Of a stretch of DNA of 54,147 bases, positions 14,984 through 22,265 are shown one piece after another (the stretch's first letter is position 1; every line of letters begins with the position of its first letter). A program made the position numbers and the translations under genes. The stretch is from positions 1-54,147 of the IMG/VR virus record IMGVR_UViG_3300043418_000125; one strand, 5' to 3'. A model generated the notes under the pieces. The model was not told the DNA's origin, ran no database searches, and worked only from the letters and a program-made list of their open reading frames with translations. Origin of the DNA: a virus.

Positions 14984-15439
14984 ATGGGACTCGATATGTA
15001 TCTCCACGCCAAGCGTTATATCTCTGCATTCAACGAGAGCGACAAGGAGCTGGCAAACGTCATCAAGGCCGAGCGCATCAAGGGCATGGATGTTCTGGGC
15101 GAACCCAAGTACATCGAATGCGAAGCGATGTACTGGCGCAAGGCAAACCAGATTCACAAATGGTTTGTTGACAACGTGCAGGATGGAAACGACGACTGCA
15201 AGGCGTACTACGTAGGCGACGACCAGCTCAGGGCTTTGCATGACCTGTGCGAGGCAGTGCTTCTTGACCGTACCCGAGCAGAGGAGCTGTTGCCTGTGTC
15301 GAGTGGCTTCTTCTTCGGCTCCGACGCATACGGCGACGGGTACTTTGCTGACATCAGCTACACACAGACACGACTGCAAGCAATCATCGAGAGCGAAGAC
15401 CTCGACGACTGGACATTTGAGTACCACGCAAGCTGGTAA
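14984..15439 (+). CDS. Conserved phage protein, MGLDMYL family
   Basis: A 151-aa protein starting MGLDMYLHAKRYIS, with YWRKANQIHKWFVDNVQDGNDDC (~residues 50-72) and SSGFFFGSDAYGD (~105-117). The combination recurs in many phage and bacterial proteins of unknown function. The Trp-, His- and Asp-rich motif could be a ligand or metal pocket. GAAAGGAAAATC precedes the start. It is part of the early operon and probably acts on the host or on phage DNA metabolism. Confidence 0.75.
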   Translation: MGLDMYLHAKRYISAFNESDKELANVIKAERIKGMDVLGEPKYIECEAMYWRKANQIHKWFVDNVQDGNDDCKAYYVGDDQLRALHDLCEAVLLDRTRAEELLPVSSGFFFGSDAYGDGYFADISYTQTRLQAIIESEDLDDWTFEYHASW

Positions 15440-15468
15440 GCACATCACACACAACGAAAGGAAACATC

Positions 15469-15657
15469 ATGCGACTCACAGTAATTCTTGGTCTCGACCA
15501 TGTAGAACCAACAGACAAACAGTTTGAAGCTACCCGCCTGCTCGCCGAGCTGGCTGACAAACTCGCCGACAAGGGCGACCTCGCAGTGGGTGACTCGTTC
15601 GTCCTGCGTGACCCAAATGGCAACCGAGTAGGCGTGGCTGACGTCTTTGAGAACTGA
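15469..15657 (+). CDS. Small early protein (62 aa)
   Basis: Starts MRLTVILGLDHVEPTDKQFE; a helical middle (TRLLAELADKLADKG) is followed by a strand-rich end. A GAAAGGAAAC ribosome site precedes the start. Its position among other early accessory genes, with short gaps, supports a real gene. No family is recognised. Confidence 0.65.
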   Translation: MRLTVILGLDHVEPTDKQFEATRLLAELADKLADKGDLAVGDSFVLRDPNGNRVGVADVFEN

Positions 15658-15665
15658 GGTGCGAC

Positions 15666-16028
15666 ATGACCTCAATCGTCATCACCCCATTCGACAGCGA
15701 ACATGCTGAGGAATACAAAGCGTTCATCGAAAACGAAATCGACAACGCCGACTTCGAGGTGGACATGCCTGCCTGCGTCGAGCTGCTCGATGTTCGTGAA
15801 CTCCAACGCAGCAGCGGAGAGCTTCGCACCATTGCAGTTTTCGCCACCGCACTAGCCGAGGCATTGCTATCGGTTGCTGAACAGAACGACGTGAATGTTT
15901 TAAGCATGACGTTTGAAATAGACGATGACCCAAAGCCAATGTCAGTACCGCAGGCAATCGCCATGTTCAAGGAGAAGCTGCGAATGACTGGGAAAGGTAT
16001 CGCCGAGCGCGTTGCAAATAACAAATGA
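15666..16028 (+). CDS. Early protein, alpha/beta, unknown function
   Basis: A 120-aa acidic protein starting MTSIVITPFDSEHAEEYKAF, with a helix TIAVFATALAEALLSVAEQ in the middle and a strand around VNVLSMTFEIDD. It overlaps the next tiny gene by 4 bases (ATGA). It is not similar to a family I can name. Operon context suggests a host-takeover or regulatory role, which is inference only. Confidence 0.65.
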   Translation: MTSIVITPFDSEHAEEYKAFIENEIDNADFEVDMPACVELLDVRELQRSSGELRTIAVFATALAEALLSVAEQNDVNVLSMTFEIDDDPKPMSVPQAIAMFKEKLRMTGKGIAERVANNK

Positions 16029-16111
16029 ACAGACTCAATTTCACACTCGCAATCATCTATGCACTGGCGGTACTCGCCGCCGTGTACGACCTCATCAAAT
16101 GGAGACCATGA
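16025..16111 (+). CDS. 28-aa single-span membrane peptide
   Basis: The peptide MNRLNFTLAIIYALAVLAAV plus a short YDLIKWRP tail is one hydrophobic helix. The start overlaps the preceding stop as ATGA, giving tight translational coupling. Such tiny membrane peptides are common in early phage operons and may act on host membrane proteins. Confidence 0.6.
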   Translation: MNRLNFTLAIIYALAVLAAVYDLIKWRP

Positions 16112-16112
16112 C

Positions 16113-16352
16113 ATGACCGCAACCGTTGACACCGTACTCGGACTCGTTACCCGCATTGCAGAAGCCGCCATCAAGGGAGCGAAGCCGGACACGAAGGCTG
16201 CATCTGTTGCCGAGCAAGTCATCCAACTTATCGAGGCGCGAGGCGACGCCAAGATAAACGCCGTAATGGTTAAGGCACGTGAGGCATACGGCCTAAAGCC
16301 TGCAAAGAAGAAAGGTAAATCCGATGAAACGAATCCCGCCAGCCCTGCTTAA
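16113..16352 (+). CDS. Small helical early protein
   Basis: A 79-aa protein: MTATVDTVLGLVTRIAEAAI, then KAASVAEQVIQLIEARGDAKINAVMVKAREAYGL and a lysine-rich tail. It starts one base after the stop of the previous gene and overlaps the next one by 29 bases. No family recognised. The basic C-terminus may bind nucleic acid. Confidence 0.65.
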   Translation: MTATVDTVLGLVTRIAEAAIKGAKPDTKAASVAEQVIQLIEARGDAKINAVMVKAREAYGLKPAKKKGKSDETNPASPA

Positions 16353-16416
16353 TCTGTTGATCTTCATCTTCATCATCTGTGCCCTCACCCTGCCGAGCGC
16401 ATTCTTCACTCACTAA
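16324..16416 (+). CDS. 30-aa membrane peptide overlapping the previous gene
   Basis: MKRIPPALLNLLIFIFIICA followed by LTLPSAFFTH forms a single hydrophobic span. It begins in another frame within the end of the previous gene. GAAAGG lies a few bases upstream of its ATG, inside the lysine codons of that gene. It ends 9 bases before the next gene. Existence is likely but not certain. Confidence 0.5.
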   Translation: MKRIPPALLNLLIFIFIICALTLPSAFFTH

Positions 16417-16425
16417 GGACTCACC

Positions 16426-16824
16426 ATGACCGCACCATTTACCACCTACCTCATCGACCCATTCGCCTGCACTATCACCGAGGTGCAGTACAGCGGACAC
16501 TACCAAGACATCTACAAGCACATCGACGCCGAGTGCTACGACTGCGCTCGACTGAACGTAGAGGGTGACGGTCTGTTCGTTGACGACGAGGGAATGTTCA
16601 AAGAGGGGACGATGTTCTTCTATCACGAGGACTACCCTCACCCACTGGCAGGCAAGGCGCTCATGCTTGGCTGCAACATGGAGACTGGCGAAACACAAGC
16701 GCCCTACACCACGCTCGATGAACTCACTCGCAAGGTCAGGTTCGTCATGCCGCTGCGTATTAATGGCGACCTCGTATGGATGGACAACGAGGGCGAACTG
16801 GTTGAGCTAGACCACGAAGCATGA
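16426..16824 (+). CDS. Conserved early phage protein, GLFVDDEG/PLAGKAL pattern
   Basis: A 132-aa acidic protein starting TAPFTTYLIDPFACTITEV. The motifs GLFVDDEGMF and YPHPLAGKALMLG, then ETGETQAPYTTL, recur in phage proteins of unknown function. It ends at a strong terminator (16846-16872), so it may close the first transcription unit of the early operon. It may bind a small ligand through the conserved Asp/Gly pattern; this is a guess. Confidence 0.7.
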   Translation: MTAPFTTYLIDPFACTITEVQYSGHYQDIYKHIDAECYDCARLNVEGDGLFVDDEGMFKEGTMFFYHEDYPHPLAGKALMLGCNMETGETQAPYTTLDELTRKVRFVMPLRINGDLVWMDNEGELVELDHEA

Positions 16825-16845
16825 CACCACACACACCCCACACAG

Positions 16846-16872
16846 AGGCCGCATCAGCGGCCTTTATCTTTT
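16846..16872 (+). terminator. Rho-independent terminator within the early operon
   Basis: AGGCCGC (16846-16852) and GCGGCCT (16857-16863) form a perfect 7-bp stem around ATCA, followed by TTATCTTTT. It lies between 16824 and the gene at 16893 and would divide the operon into proximal and distal parts. Confidence 0.85.
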
Positions 16873-16892
16873 CTGCAACTCAAGGACTCAGC

Positions 16893-17612
16893 ATGACATT
16901 CAAAACGCACAACGACATTGACATCAACATCAACGGCACCTGCCTGCAAGGTGAGGTGGACGCAAGCTATGCAGAACTGTGCGCCCTGTTCGGGTCACAT
17001 CACGATGGTGATGGGTACAAGGTGGACGCCGAGTGGTACGTGAAGTTCGACGACGGGACTATCGCCACCATCTACAACTGGAAGAACGGCAAAAACTACG
17101 AGGGAGAGAACGGCCTGCCGCTCGAACAGATTGATAGCTGGCACGTCGGCGGAGACTCCGCCCAGGCTGAGACCAACGTACAGATTGCACTCGACCTGCA
17201 CCGCGAGAGCAAACAAACAGACGAAGCCAAGGGCGACAAGTTCAAGGAGGCGTTCGGCTCAGTGTTTGAAATGTTTGAGTCGATTGCAAAAACCAAAGGC
17301 GTCCCGTTTGCCCGAGTCATTGAGCTTGCGACCCACATCCGCAAGAAGCAAGAGCTTATGACCATCATGGTGAGCGGCATGGTCAGCAACGAACACATAC
17401 CAGAGGAGGCAGGCAAGGCGCTCATGGCATTGGACTCGTCAATCTCCGCCAAGATTATTTCACTGGCCTGCGACATTGGGCAACTCAAGGTCAAAGACAA
17501 AGAAGGCGCCGAGGAAATTATGAATTGGACGGAACGAATCATGGAGGCCGAGCAAGCTGGTGCAAAGAATCTGTTCGGCGATCTGTTCAAAAAGGCTGGC
17601 GCTGATGATTGA
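16893..17612 (+). CDS. Two-domain early protein, unknown function
   Basis: A 239-aa protein. The N-terminus (~1-85) is a small alpha/beta domain (GTCLQGEVDASYAELCALFG, then EWYVKFDDGTIATIYNWKNGKNY) seen in other phage early proteins. The rest is helical, with a long helix AFGSVFEMFESIAKTKGVPF near the middle. I chose the start at 16893 because it lies just after the terminator with AAGGAC before the ATG. The last 8 bases overlap the next gene. Function unknown. Confidence 0.7.
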   Translation: MTFKTHNDIDININGTCLQGEVDASYAELCALFGSHHDGDGYKVDAEWYVKFDDGTIATIYNWKNGKNYEGENGLPLEQIDSWHVGGDSAQAETNVQIALDLHRESKQTDEAKGDKFKEAFGSVFEMFESIAKTKGVPFARVIELATHIRKKQELMTIMVSGMVSNEHIPEEAGKALMALDSSISAKIISLACDIGQLKVKDKEGAEEIMNWTERIMEAEQAGAKNLFGDLFKKAGADD

Positions 17613-17814
17613 ACTCACCGTACAGCGTGGCTATGTGACCGCCTCAGTGGCGGCACAGATTGAAGGCGTCACTCGCCAAGCAATTAACCAGCGACTCAAG
17701 CGAGGGCGCATCAAAGGCGCGTTCCTCATGGATTGCGGGGATGGCAGAGAAGTCTGGTGCGTCCCTCGCAAATCACTCAAACCAAAACAGGAGAAGGCAG
17801 ATGAATCAAATTGA
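17605..17814 (+). CDS. Small helix-turn-helix DNA-binding protein
   Basis: A 69-aa protein with MIELTVQRGYVTASVAAQIE, then GVTRQAINQRLKRGRIKGAF: a winged or simple HTH whose recognition helix is around TRQAINQRL. The basic C-terminus ends in CVPRKSLKPKQEKADESN. This is the layout of small phage regulators or excisionase-like proteins. It could control the early operon itself. It overlaps both neighbours slightly. Confidence 0.72.
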   Translation: MIELTVQRGYVTASVAAQIEGVTRQAINQRLKRGRIKGAFLMDCGDGREVWCVPRKSLKPKQEKADESN

Positions 17815-18292
17815 AAAGGACTGGACAACAGACTCGGGTCTTCGTGCCGTCGTGATGCTCACCGAGATGGGTCATCGCTGCGGATACGTTGGTGTGCCGC
17901 ATGGGCATCCGCTCTACGAACATGCCTATGACGCACCGCACGTCATGCTCTCGATGGACATGAACAGAAGCACCGAGAAGATGAGTCCCATGCAGATAAT
18001 GCTTGGCGCATTCAAGGACAACGACCAACTCACAAGCCCCGAGTATGTGTTCGAGGTTCATGGTGGGCTGACATTCTCGGGCGGCAGCAAGGAATACCCA
18101 GTCGAATCCGATTTGTGGTGGTTCGGCTACGACTGCGCTCATGCCGGTGACTTGCCCGAGCCTGAGTCAAAGATGGGGCGCATGTATGCAGAGCATGGGT
18201 TCGCTGACCGTGATGGTGTGCTGCGGACGCTGGACTTCTGTGTCGCTGAGTGCGAGTCACTGGCAAGGCAACTTGCGGAGGTGGCGCAATGA
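17801..18292 (+). CDS. Conserved phage protein, YVGVPHGHP / HGGLTFS / WWFGYDCAHAGD family
   Basis: A 163-aa protein with CGYVGVPHGHPLYE near residue 27, HGGLTFSG near ~87 and WWFGYDCAHAGD near ~107. The motif set recurs widely in phage and bacterial hypothetical proteins. Conserved His, Asp and Cys suggest a metal or catalytic centre, but the reaction is unknown. The start at 17801 has AGGAGAAGG upstream and lies in the end of the previous gene. It overlaps the next start by 4 bases. Confidence 0.75.
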   Translation: MNQIEKDWTTDSGLRAVVMLTEMGHRCGYVGVPHGHPLYEHAYDAPHVMLSMDMNRSTEKMSPMQIMLGAFKDNDQLTSPEYVFEVHGGLTFSGGSKEYPVESDLWWFGYDCAHAGDLPEPESKMGRMYAEHGFADRDGVLRTLDFCVAECESLARQLAEVAQ

Positions 18293-18495
18293 AGAGCCTC
18301 GACTTCACAGGCATGGCCTTGTACTTCGCATTCGGCATCGTGCTGAGTGCATCAGGACACAGCATCGGCGACCTCACGTACTGGCTTCTGTTCATTCTGT
18401 TCATCGCATCGGATGTTCACTCATCCAACGTGGCTTACCGGCGCGGCATGGATGCAGGCAGCGAGATAACCAAGAAGGTATGGGGCATCAAGTGA
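18289..18495 (+). CDS. Two-span small membrane protein
   Basis: A 68-aa protein with hydrophobic stretches GMALYFAFGIVLSASG and LTYWLLFILFIASD and a short charged tail. The ATG overlaps the upstream stop as ATGA. It is one of several tiny membrane proteins of the early operon. No similarity to holins is claimed, because the lysis cassette lies elsewhere. Confidence 0.65.
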   Translation: MKSLDFTGMALYFAFGIVLSASGHSIGDLTYWLLFILFIASDVHSSNVAYRRGMDAGSEITKKVWGIK

Positions 18496-18515
18496 AACCA
18501 CCACAAGGAATCGAA

Positions 18516-18656
18516 ATGATTAAGACCTACACAGACAGCGTTCGCCACACGGTAACGCTCGGCATGGCGTACCGCTGTGTCTACTGCGGCGTGATTTGGC
18601 AACGACCAAGAGACGCACGAGAACACGTATTGATTTGCACAGAAAGAACCAAATGA
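18516..18656 (+). CDS. 46-aa zinc-knuckle protein
   Basis: A short protein with CVYC and HVLIC, a C-x2-C ... H-x4-C arrangement that can hold one zinc ion. A GGAATCGAA sequence precedes the start. The stop overlaps the next start as ATGA. It may bind DNA or a host protein. Confidence 0.6.
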   Translation: MIKTYTDSVRHTVTLGMAYRCVYCGVIWQRPRDAREHVLICTERTK

Positions 18657-19093
18657 ACTTAGACGACATTCGCATCCACTTCCGCATCGGCAGCGTTCAG
18701 CACAAGATGCTTTCCCTCATAGCCAAGCGCGACTACAACTCGACAGAGTTACGCAAGGACACCGGCGCCACCATCCGCATCGAGCGGGTTCGCGAGATTC
18801 TTCACGAGCTGAAAGGCTTGAAGCTGATTAGCGTGGGGCGAGGCGGAGACCACTGGGCAATCACAACAGAAGGTTTGCACGTCAGTGTGCTACTCGGCGC
18901 AGTGCCTGCCACCTCCGTGGTGAAACGCAGCAAGAGCGAGAAGCGCGCAGAAATGTACGAGCGCCCCAACTACGAGCCGAAAGAACTTGGCTTCACATGC
19001 CTACGACCAGGTGCGTATGACGCATTCTTGCTCCCGTCCCGCATCGGCAACGAGCTGCACTACCCCAACGCTCGCAAGACAACAACAGATTAA
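18653..19093 (+). CDS. Winged-helix-like regulator
   Basis: A 146-aa protein. The N-terminal ~70 residues look like a winged helix: HKMLSLIAKRDYNSTELRKD, ERVREILHELKGLKLISVGRG, then HWAITTEGLHV. The C-terminus is basic and ends in a region around ELGFTCLRPGAYDAF. The pattern is typical of small transcription regulators. The gene is coupled to the zinc-knuckle gene, so the pair may act together. Confidence 0.65.
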   Translation: MNLDDIRIHFRIGSVQHKMLSLIAKRDYNSTELRKDTGATIRIERVREILHELKGLKLISVGRGGDHWAITTEGLHVSVLLGAVPATSVVKRSKSEKRAEMYERPNYEPKELGFTCLRPGAYDAFLLPSRIGNELHYPNARKTTTD

Positions 19094-19111
19094 CCAACAG
19101 GAGAAGACACC

Positions 19112-19579
19112 ATGAACAAATCAACCCGCACCCAGATCGCAATTATGAATCGCATCGAGTCACTCGCAGACTCGGACATCTTCGGCTTCCAGACTGGCGA
19201 CCTCGTATCGTTCCTCGACTACGACCATGCCAAGCCATTCATCAAGGCAGACACGACGCCCGAAGAGTGGGCGGAGGTAACCAAGGGAATCACATCACCC
19301 GCTCAGTGCATCACCGAGTACATGGCGTTTGCATGGGACAAGGCGAACAACCGCCGAGGCATCTCAGCAGGACGCAGCATCGCTCACATGGTTACGTGGC
19401 TGTGGCTGGATGGCAAGGACGAACTCGCCAAACAGATTGAGGACTACGACTATTACGGCAAGCCGCAACTCGTGGCTGTGTGTAACGAGTACGGCATCGA
19501 CTGGAAACAGTACGACGATGGCGAGTGGGTGTGCAACGAGGATGACACGCCTCGCACTGCCGAGGAGGTGTTGGCATGA
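19112..19579 (+). CDS. Early protein, unknown function (155 aa)
   Basis: Contains SDIFGFQTGDLVSFLDYDHA, then an AWDKANNRRGISAGRSIAHMVTWLWLDG segment and an acidic C-terminus (DDGEWVCNEDDTPRTAEEVL). GGAGAAGACACC precedes the start. It overlaps the next membrane gene by 4 bases. The Arg/Ser-rich centre could be a binding surface; no family is recognised. Confidence 0.65.
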   Translation: MNKSTRTQIAIMNRIESLADSDIFGFQTGDLVSFLDYDHAKPFIKADTTPEEWAEVTKGITSPAQCITEYMAFAWDKANNRRGISAGRSIAHMVTWLWLDGKDELAKQIEDYDYYGKPQLVAVCNEYGIDWKQYDDGEWVCNEDDTPRTAEEVLA

Positions 19580-19737
19580 GCGAAGCAACAGGACTCGTTA
19601 TCTCCCTGACCTGCGTTGCGGCGTGGTTCAACCACATCTTCACGTGCTTCTCCGAAGGGCTGTGGGGATTCCTCGTTGCCGGTGCGCTGGCATTTCCAAT
19701 CGGCATCATTCATGGGATGTGGCTATGGTTCAGATAA
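19576..19737 (+). CDS. 53-aa two-span membrane peptide
   Basis: MSEATGLVISLTCVAAWF and GFLVAGALAFPIGIIHGMWL are two hydrophobic stretches. The start overlaps the previous stop and the end overlaps the following gene by 13 bases. One of four tiny membrane genes in this operon. Confidence 0.55.
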   Translation: MSEATGLVISLTCVAAWFNHIFTCFSEGLWGFLVAGALAFPIGIIHGMWLWFR

Positions 19738-19919
19738 ACGCATTCCACCCTGACTACATCAAGACGTACCACCCCGATCTAACTCAGAAGATCATCAAGG
19801 AACAGAAGGCCAAGGAGAACGGGCAACTCTACGGCTCGAAGGCGAGGGAGAAAGAGTCAAGCACTGAACCCAACTCGAACACCATCCAACAGTTTCCAAA
19901 GAGGGAGAAAAAGAAATGA
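19725..19919 (+). CDS. 64-aa basic early protein
   Basis: Starts MVQINAFHPDYIKTYHPDLT and ends in a lysine/glutamate-rich, probably disordered tail (KREKKK). It begins inside the previous membrane-peptide gene and ends with an ATGA overlap with the next gene. Its coupling to both neighbours supports a real gene; function unknown. Confidence 0.6.
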   Translation: MVQINAFHPDYIKTYHPDLTQKIIKEQKAKENGQLYGSKAREKESSTEPNSNTIQQFPKREKKK

Positions 19920-20203
19920 ACAGGCCCGAGCTAACCTACGAAGAGTTCTGCGCCATGCCCTTGCAGTACACACAGGGCATCCGCATGAACGACTCAGCCG
20001 TTCGTCAGTACGGCAATGTGGGGCTTGGCTTCTACAAAGAAGTCGTCACACCATACGACGAGCGGACTGGGGAGTGGGGCACACCGACGACCGTGTTCTA
20101 TCTGCCCGACGACGAGCGCACGTTTGACACACCCGACCAGCTCTATGTCGCGTACATGGAGAAGGCTTGCGGAATGGAGGCGGCGCATGGTGCCGAGCAT
20201 TAA
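19916..20203 (+). CDS. Small early protein (95 aa)
   Basis: Starts MNRPELTYEEFCAMPLQYTQ, with GNVGLGFYKEVVTPYDERTG in the middle and an acidic C-terminus. It overlaps the previous stop by 4 bases and the next gene by 17 bases. It has no recognised domain. Early operon membership suggests host modulation. Confidence 0.62.
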   Translation: MNRPELTYEEFCAMPLQYTQGIRMNDSAVRQYGNVGLGFYKEVVTPYDERTGEWGTPTTVFYLPDDERTFDTPDQLYVAYMEKACGMEAAHGAEH

Positions 20204-20477
20204 GCTGGTTGCTTGGCAGGATAGAGACCCGCACTTTATCTTTGTGGGAATCCCTGACCAACGAGGTAGGTACCTTCGCACCGACACATCTGTTGCTCTC
20301 GTGCCTTGCCCAAACTGCCACGCTGCGGTGGGTGAGCCATGTAAAGGGCACGGCGGCAAGTACGGCGGGACTACACACGTGTCTCGACGCCAAGCCAACT
20401 ACAAGAACTGGGGACATCGAGCCTTCGATGTTCTACCAACACCACCAACTACACCTGACGAATGGATGGAACCATGA
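20187..20477 (+). CDS. Zinc-finger early protein (CPNC...PCKGH)
   Basis: A 96-aa protein. The core is ALVPCPNCHAAVGEPC, followed by KGHGGKYGGTTHVSRRQANY: three or four Cys plus His, a zinc-ribbon type used by small phage DNA-binding proteins. It starts within the previous gene. Its basic end (SRRQANYKNWGHR) fits nucleic-acid binding. It overlaps the next start by 4 bases. Confidence 0.68.
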   Translation: MVPSIKLVAWQDRDPHFIFVGIPDQRGRYLRTDTSVALVPCPNCHAAVGEPCKGHGGKYGGTTHVSRRQANYKNWGHRAFDVLPTPPTTPDEWMEP

Positions 20478-20830
20478 CGGATAAAACAACAGGCTTCTTC
20501 AGCCGCGAAGCAATGAAAGCGCACAGCGATGGACACGTGCAGAGTAAGCACTGGTCAGACTGTGCCGTTCACAGTGAGCCTGCGTACCCAAAGGGTGAGT
20601 GCGACTGCGGCGGGTATGAGCCGGTGGCAATTATTCACCGCAACGAGTACAACGAGTACAGGCTTGAGCCGCACGATGACTTCAAAATTGACAGCATCCC
20701 AATGAATGTCGATGTGCCACTGTTCAAGTCAACGCAGCGCAAGCGAGTTCTATTTCCCACAATGCTCCGAAAAATGTGGAGCGGCGGCGAAGTTCAGGCA
20801 TGGCTTGACAACAACGTGAACGGCCTTTAA
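20474..20830 (+). CDS. Last gene of the rightward early operon (118 aa)
   Basis: An early protein with HWSDCAVHSEPAYPKGECDCGGYE, a Cys/His cluster that could bind zinc, then YRLEPHDDFKIDSIPMNVDVPLF and a helical end. The start at 20474 overlaps the preceding stop by 4 bases. It faces the leftward operon across 27 bases with a stem-loop. Function unknown. Confidence 0.65.
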   Translation: MTDKTTGFFSREAMKAHSDGHVQSKHWSDCAVHSEPAYPKGECDCGGYEPVAIIHRNEYNEYRLEPHDDFKIDSIPMNVDVPLFKSTQRKRVLFPTMLRKMWSGGEVQAWLDNNVNGL

Positions 20831-20840
20831 CCAACAGATT

Positions 20841-20857
20841 GCGGGATAGACACCCGC
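20841..20857. terminator. Stem-loop between converging operons
   Basis: GCGGG (20841-20845) and CCCGC (20853-20857) flank a 7-base loop. There is no clear T-run on either strand, so it is at best a weak or Rho-assisted bidirectional terminator. It fills the gap between the converging stops at 20830 and 20858. Confidence 0.4.
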
Positions 20858-21352
20858 CTACTCTGCCAACTCGAAGTCACCCTCACCAAACATCTTCTCG
20901 TGCAGCCGCTCCACCCCTCGGGTTTGATACGGCAGCCACGCTCTCAGTGCCGAGCTGCGCCAGCCGCAGACCTTCCGGTAGCTGACACCCCTCTCCTCTG
21001 CAATCGCCCTGATGCTTGGTCGCTTCGTTGACCAGTGCAACAGCACGAGCTGCAACTCTCTGACGCTAGGCATCACGCCTGCAAGATTCGGCCACAGAAA
21101 CTCGGCCAGCCCACGAATCGCGTCTGTCCTATCCCTACCCCTACCGTACATCGCAATCACGGCACAGCGCTCCGCTGGATGCAGCCTAGACACCATGCTC
21201 TGAATCATCGCAGCCTGCGCGTGCAAGTCCATCGGCGATAGGTCATCTTGACTGGTGCCCCTCACCTTCATCGGGTCTGAGCGCGAATACTCGGCACGCT
21301 CGCCCACGTTGTACGAAAACTTCACGGCTTGCTCAACAGACTGAAACTTCAT
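20858..21352 (-). CDS. HTH protein, possible Q-like late regulator
   Basis: A 164-aa protein. The C-terminal half contains SIRAIAEERGVSYRKVCGWR, a helix-turn-helix, followed by a basic tail. The N-terminal half is helical with a sigma-like feel (LHPAERCAVIAMYGRGRDRTD). It is the last gene of the leftward replication operon. Lambda-type Q antiterminators occupy a comparable position and activate late genes, so a late regulator is a reasonable guess. A generic DNA-binding protein is the alternative. Confidence 0.55.
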   Translation of the reverse strand: MKFQSVEQAVKFSYNVGERAEYSRSDPMKVRGTSQDDLSPMDLHAQAAMIQSMVSRLHPAERCAVIAMYGRGRDRTDAIRGLAEFLWPNLAGVMPSVRELQLVLLHWSTKRPSIRAIAEERGVSYRKVCGWRSSALRAWLPYQTRGVERLHEKMFGEGDFELAE

Positions 21353-21795
21353 GCCTGCACTCCTTCGAGTGTCAGCTCGTCCACGCCCAGGCCACAGCCA
21401 GCCTCATAGACAGACGCCACGCGCACAGCCTCCGCTGCATTAGCGCCCATGTGCATTGCCGCATAGGCATAGTCACGACCACTGCCCATCGCGAAGGTAG
21501 GGTCTTCAATAAGGTACGGCACAGGCGCACGCTCAAACTTCCAAGCCTTGCCCTGCTCGTCAATCATCACCATCCCAACCCACTCGTCATCCTTCTTCTG
21601 GAACTCAGGCCAGTCCTCGCGCTTCATGCCCTGCTCTGCCCACTCGAACATCATCTGGCCTCTGTCCCAGTCGCCACTCACAGCGAACAGCCTGCCGTTG
21701 ATGCGGCGAACCTTCGTCACCTTGCGAATGAGTCCCGATGTGGTGGCCTGCTTGTCAGCAGCCAGCGTCTTCCCATCCCATGCGATTACTGTCAT
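21349..21795 (-). CDS. Proteasome-beta/HslV-like Ntn hydrolase
   Basis: A 148-aa protein starting MTVIAWDGKTLAADKQATTS. HslV and proteasome beta subunits begin their mature form with a catalytic Thr and carry a D-x-QAT motif ~17 residues on; here Thr2 follows the initiator Met and D14-K-Q-A-T aligns with it, with VTKVRR further on for the catalytic Lys region. SGD and GSGRDYAYAAM also match the family. Removal of Met1 would free Thr2. It would act as a small peptidase. No ATPase partner of the HslU type is encoded, so it may act on its own or with a host unfoldase. Part of the replication operon. Confidence 0.75.
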   Translation of the reverse strand: MTVIAWDGKTLAADKQATTSGLIRKVTKVRRINGRLFAVSGDWDRGQMMFEWAEQGMKREDWPEFQKKDDEWVGMVMIDEQGKAWKFERAPVPYLIEDPTFAMGSGRDYAYAAMHMGANAAEAVRVASVYEAGCGLGVDELTLEGVQA

Positions 21796-22265
21796 TCGTG
21801 CTGCCCTCCGTCATGCTCCAATGCCCAACAGAGAATGGACAAGGCATCTGCCTCGTTGTCATCTGTCACGCCATAGCCTCGGTGCTGCACGGCTTCAATC
21901 ATTTCCTGCTTCGAGGCATTGCCCTTGTTGGTCATATGCTTCTTGATGGTACCGACCGGCACGCCCTGATATGGGATGTGGTTCAGCTCGCACCATGAAG
22001 TCAGCGTGGCGAGCAAGCCACCGTACACGTGCGCTGCATCCGTACTCATGTGACGACGCACCTCCTCGAAGTACACCGCCTGAATCTCACGCGACATCGC
22101 CTGCAATTCGTTCAGCCACTTTTTGAATCGCAGGTAGCGCATACCCCCACCCTCATAGCGACCCGTCTTGAACGAAACCCAACCATGCTGGATGTCACCG
22201 GTGGATGGGCGAAGCGCCCAACCGGTAGTCGTGCCCAAGTCCAGGGCGAGAATCTGTTCCTTCAT
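21792..22265 (-). CDS. RuvC-like Holliday junction resolvase
   Basis: A 157-aa RNase H-fold nuclease. Acidic residues expected for metal binding are Asp9 (ALDLGTTTGW), Glu67/68 (VYFEEV) and Asp135/136 and Asp140 (TDDNEADAL). It would cut branched DNA formed during recombination or clear junctions before packaging. The start at 22265 overlaps the previous stop by 4 bases. The length is slightly shorter than bacterial RuvC but usual for phage forms. Confidence 0.85.
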   Translation of the reverse strand: MKEQILALDLGTTTGWALRPSTGDIQHGWVSFKTGRYEGGGMRYLRFKKWLNELQAMSREIQAVYFEEVRRHMSTDAAHVYGGLLATLTSWCELNHIPYQGVPVGTIKKHMTNKGNASKQEMIEAVQHRGYGVTDDNEADALSILCWALEHDGGQHE

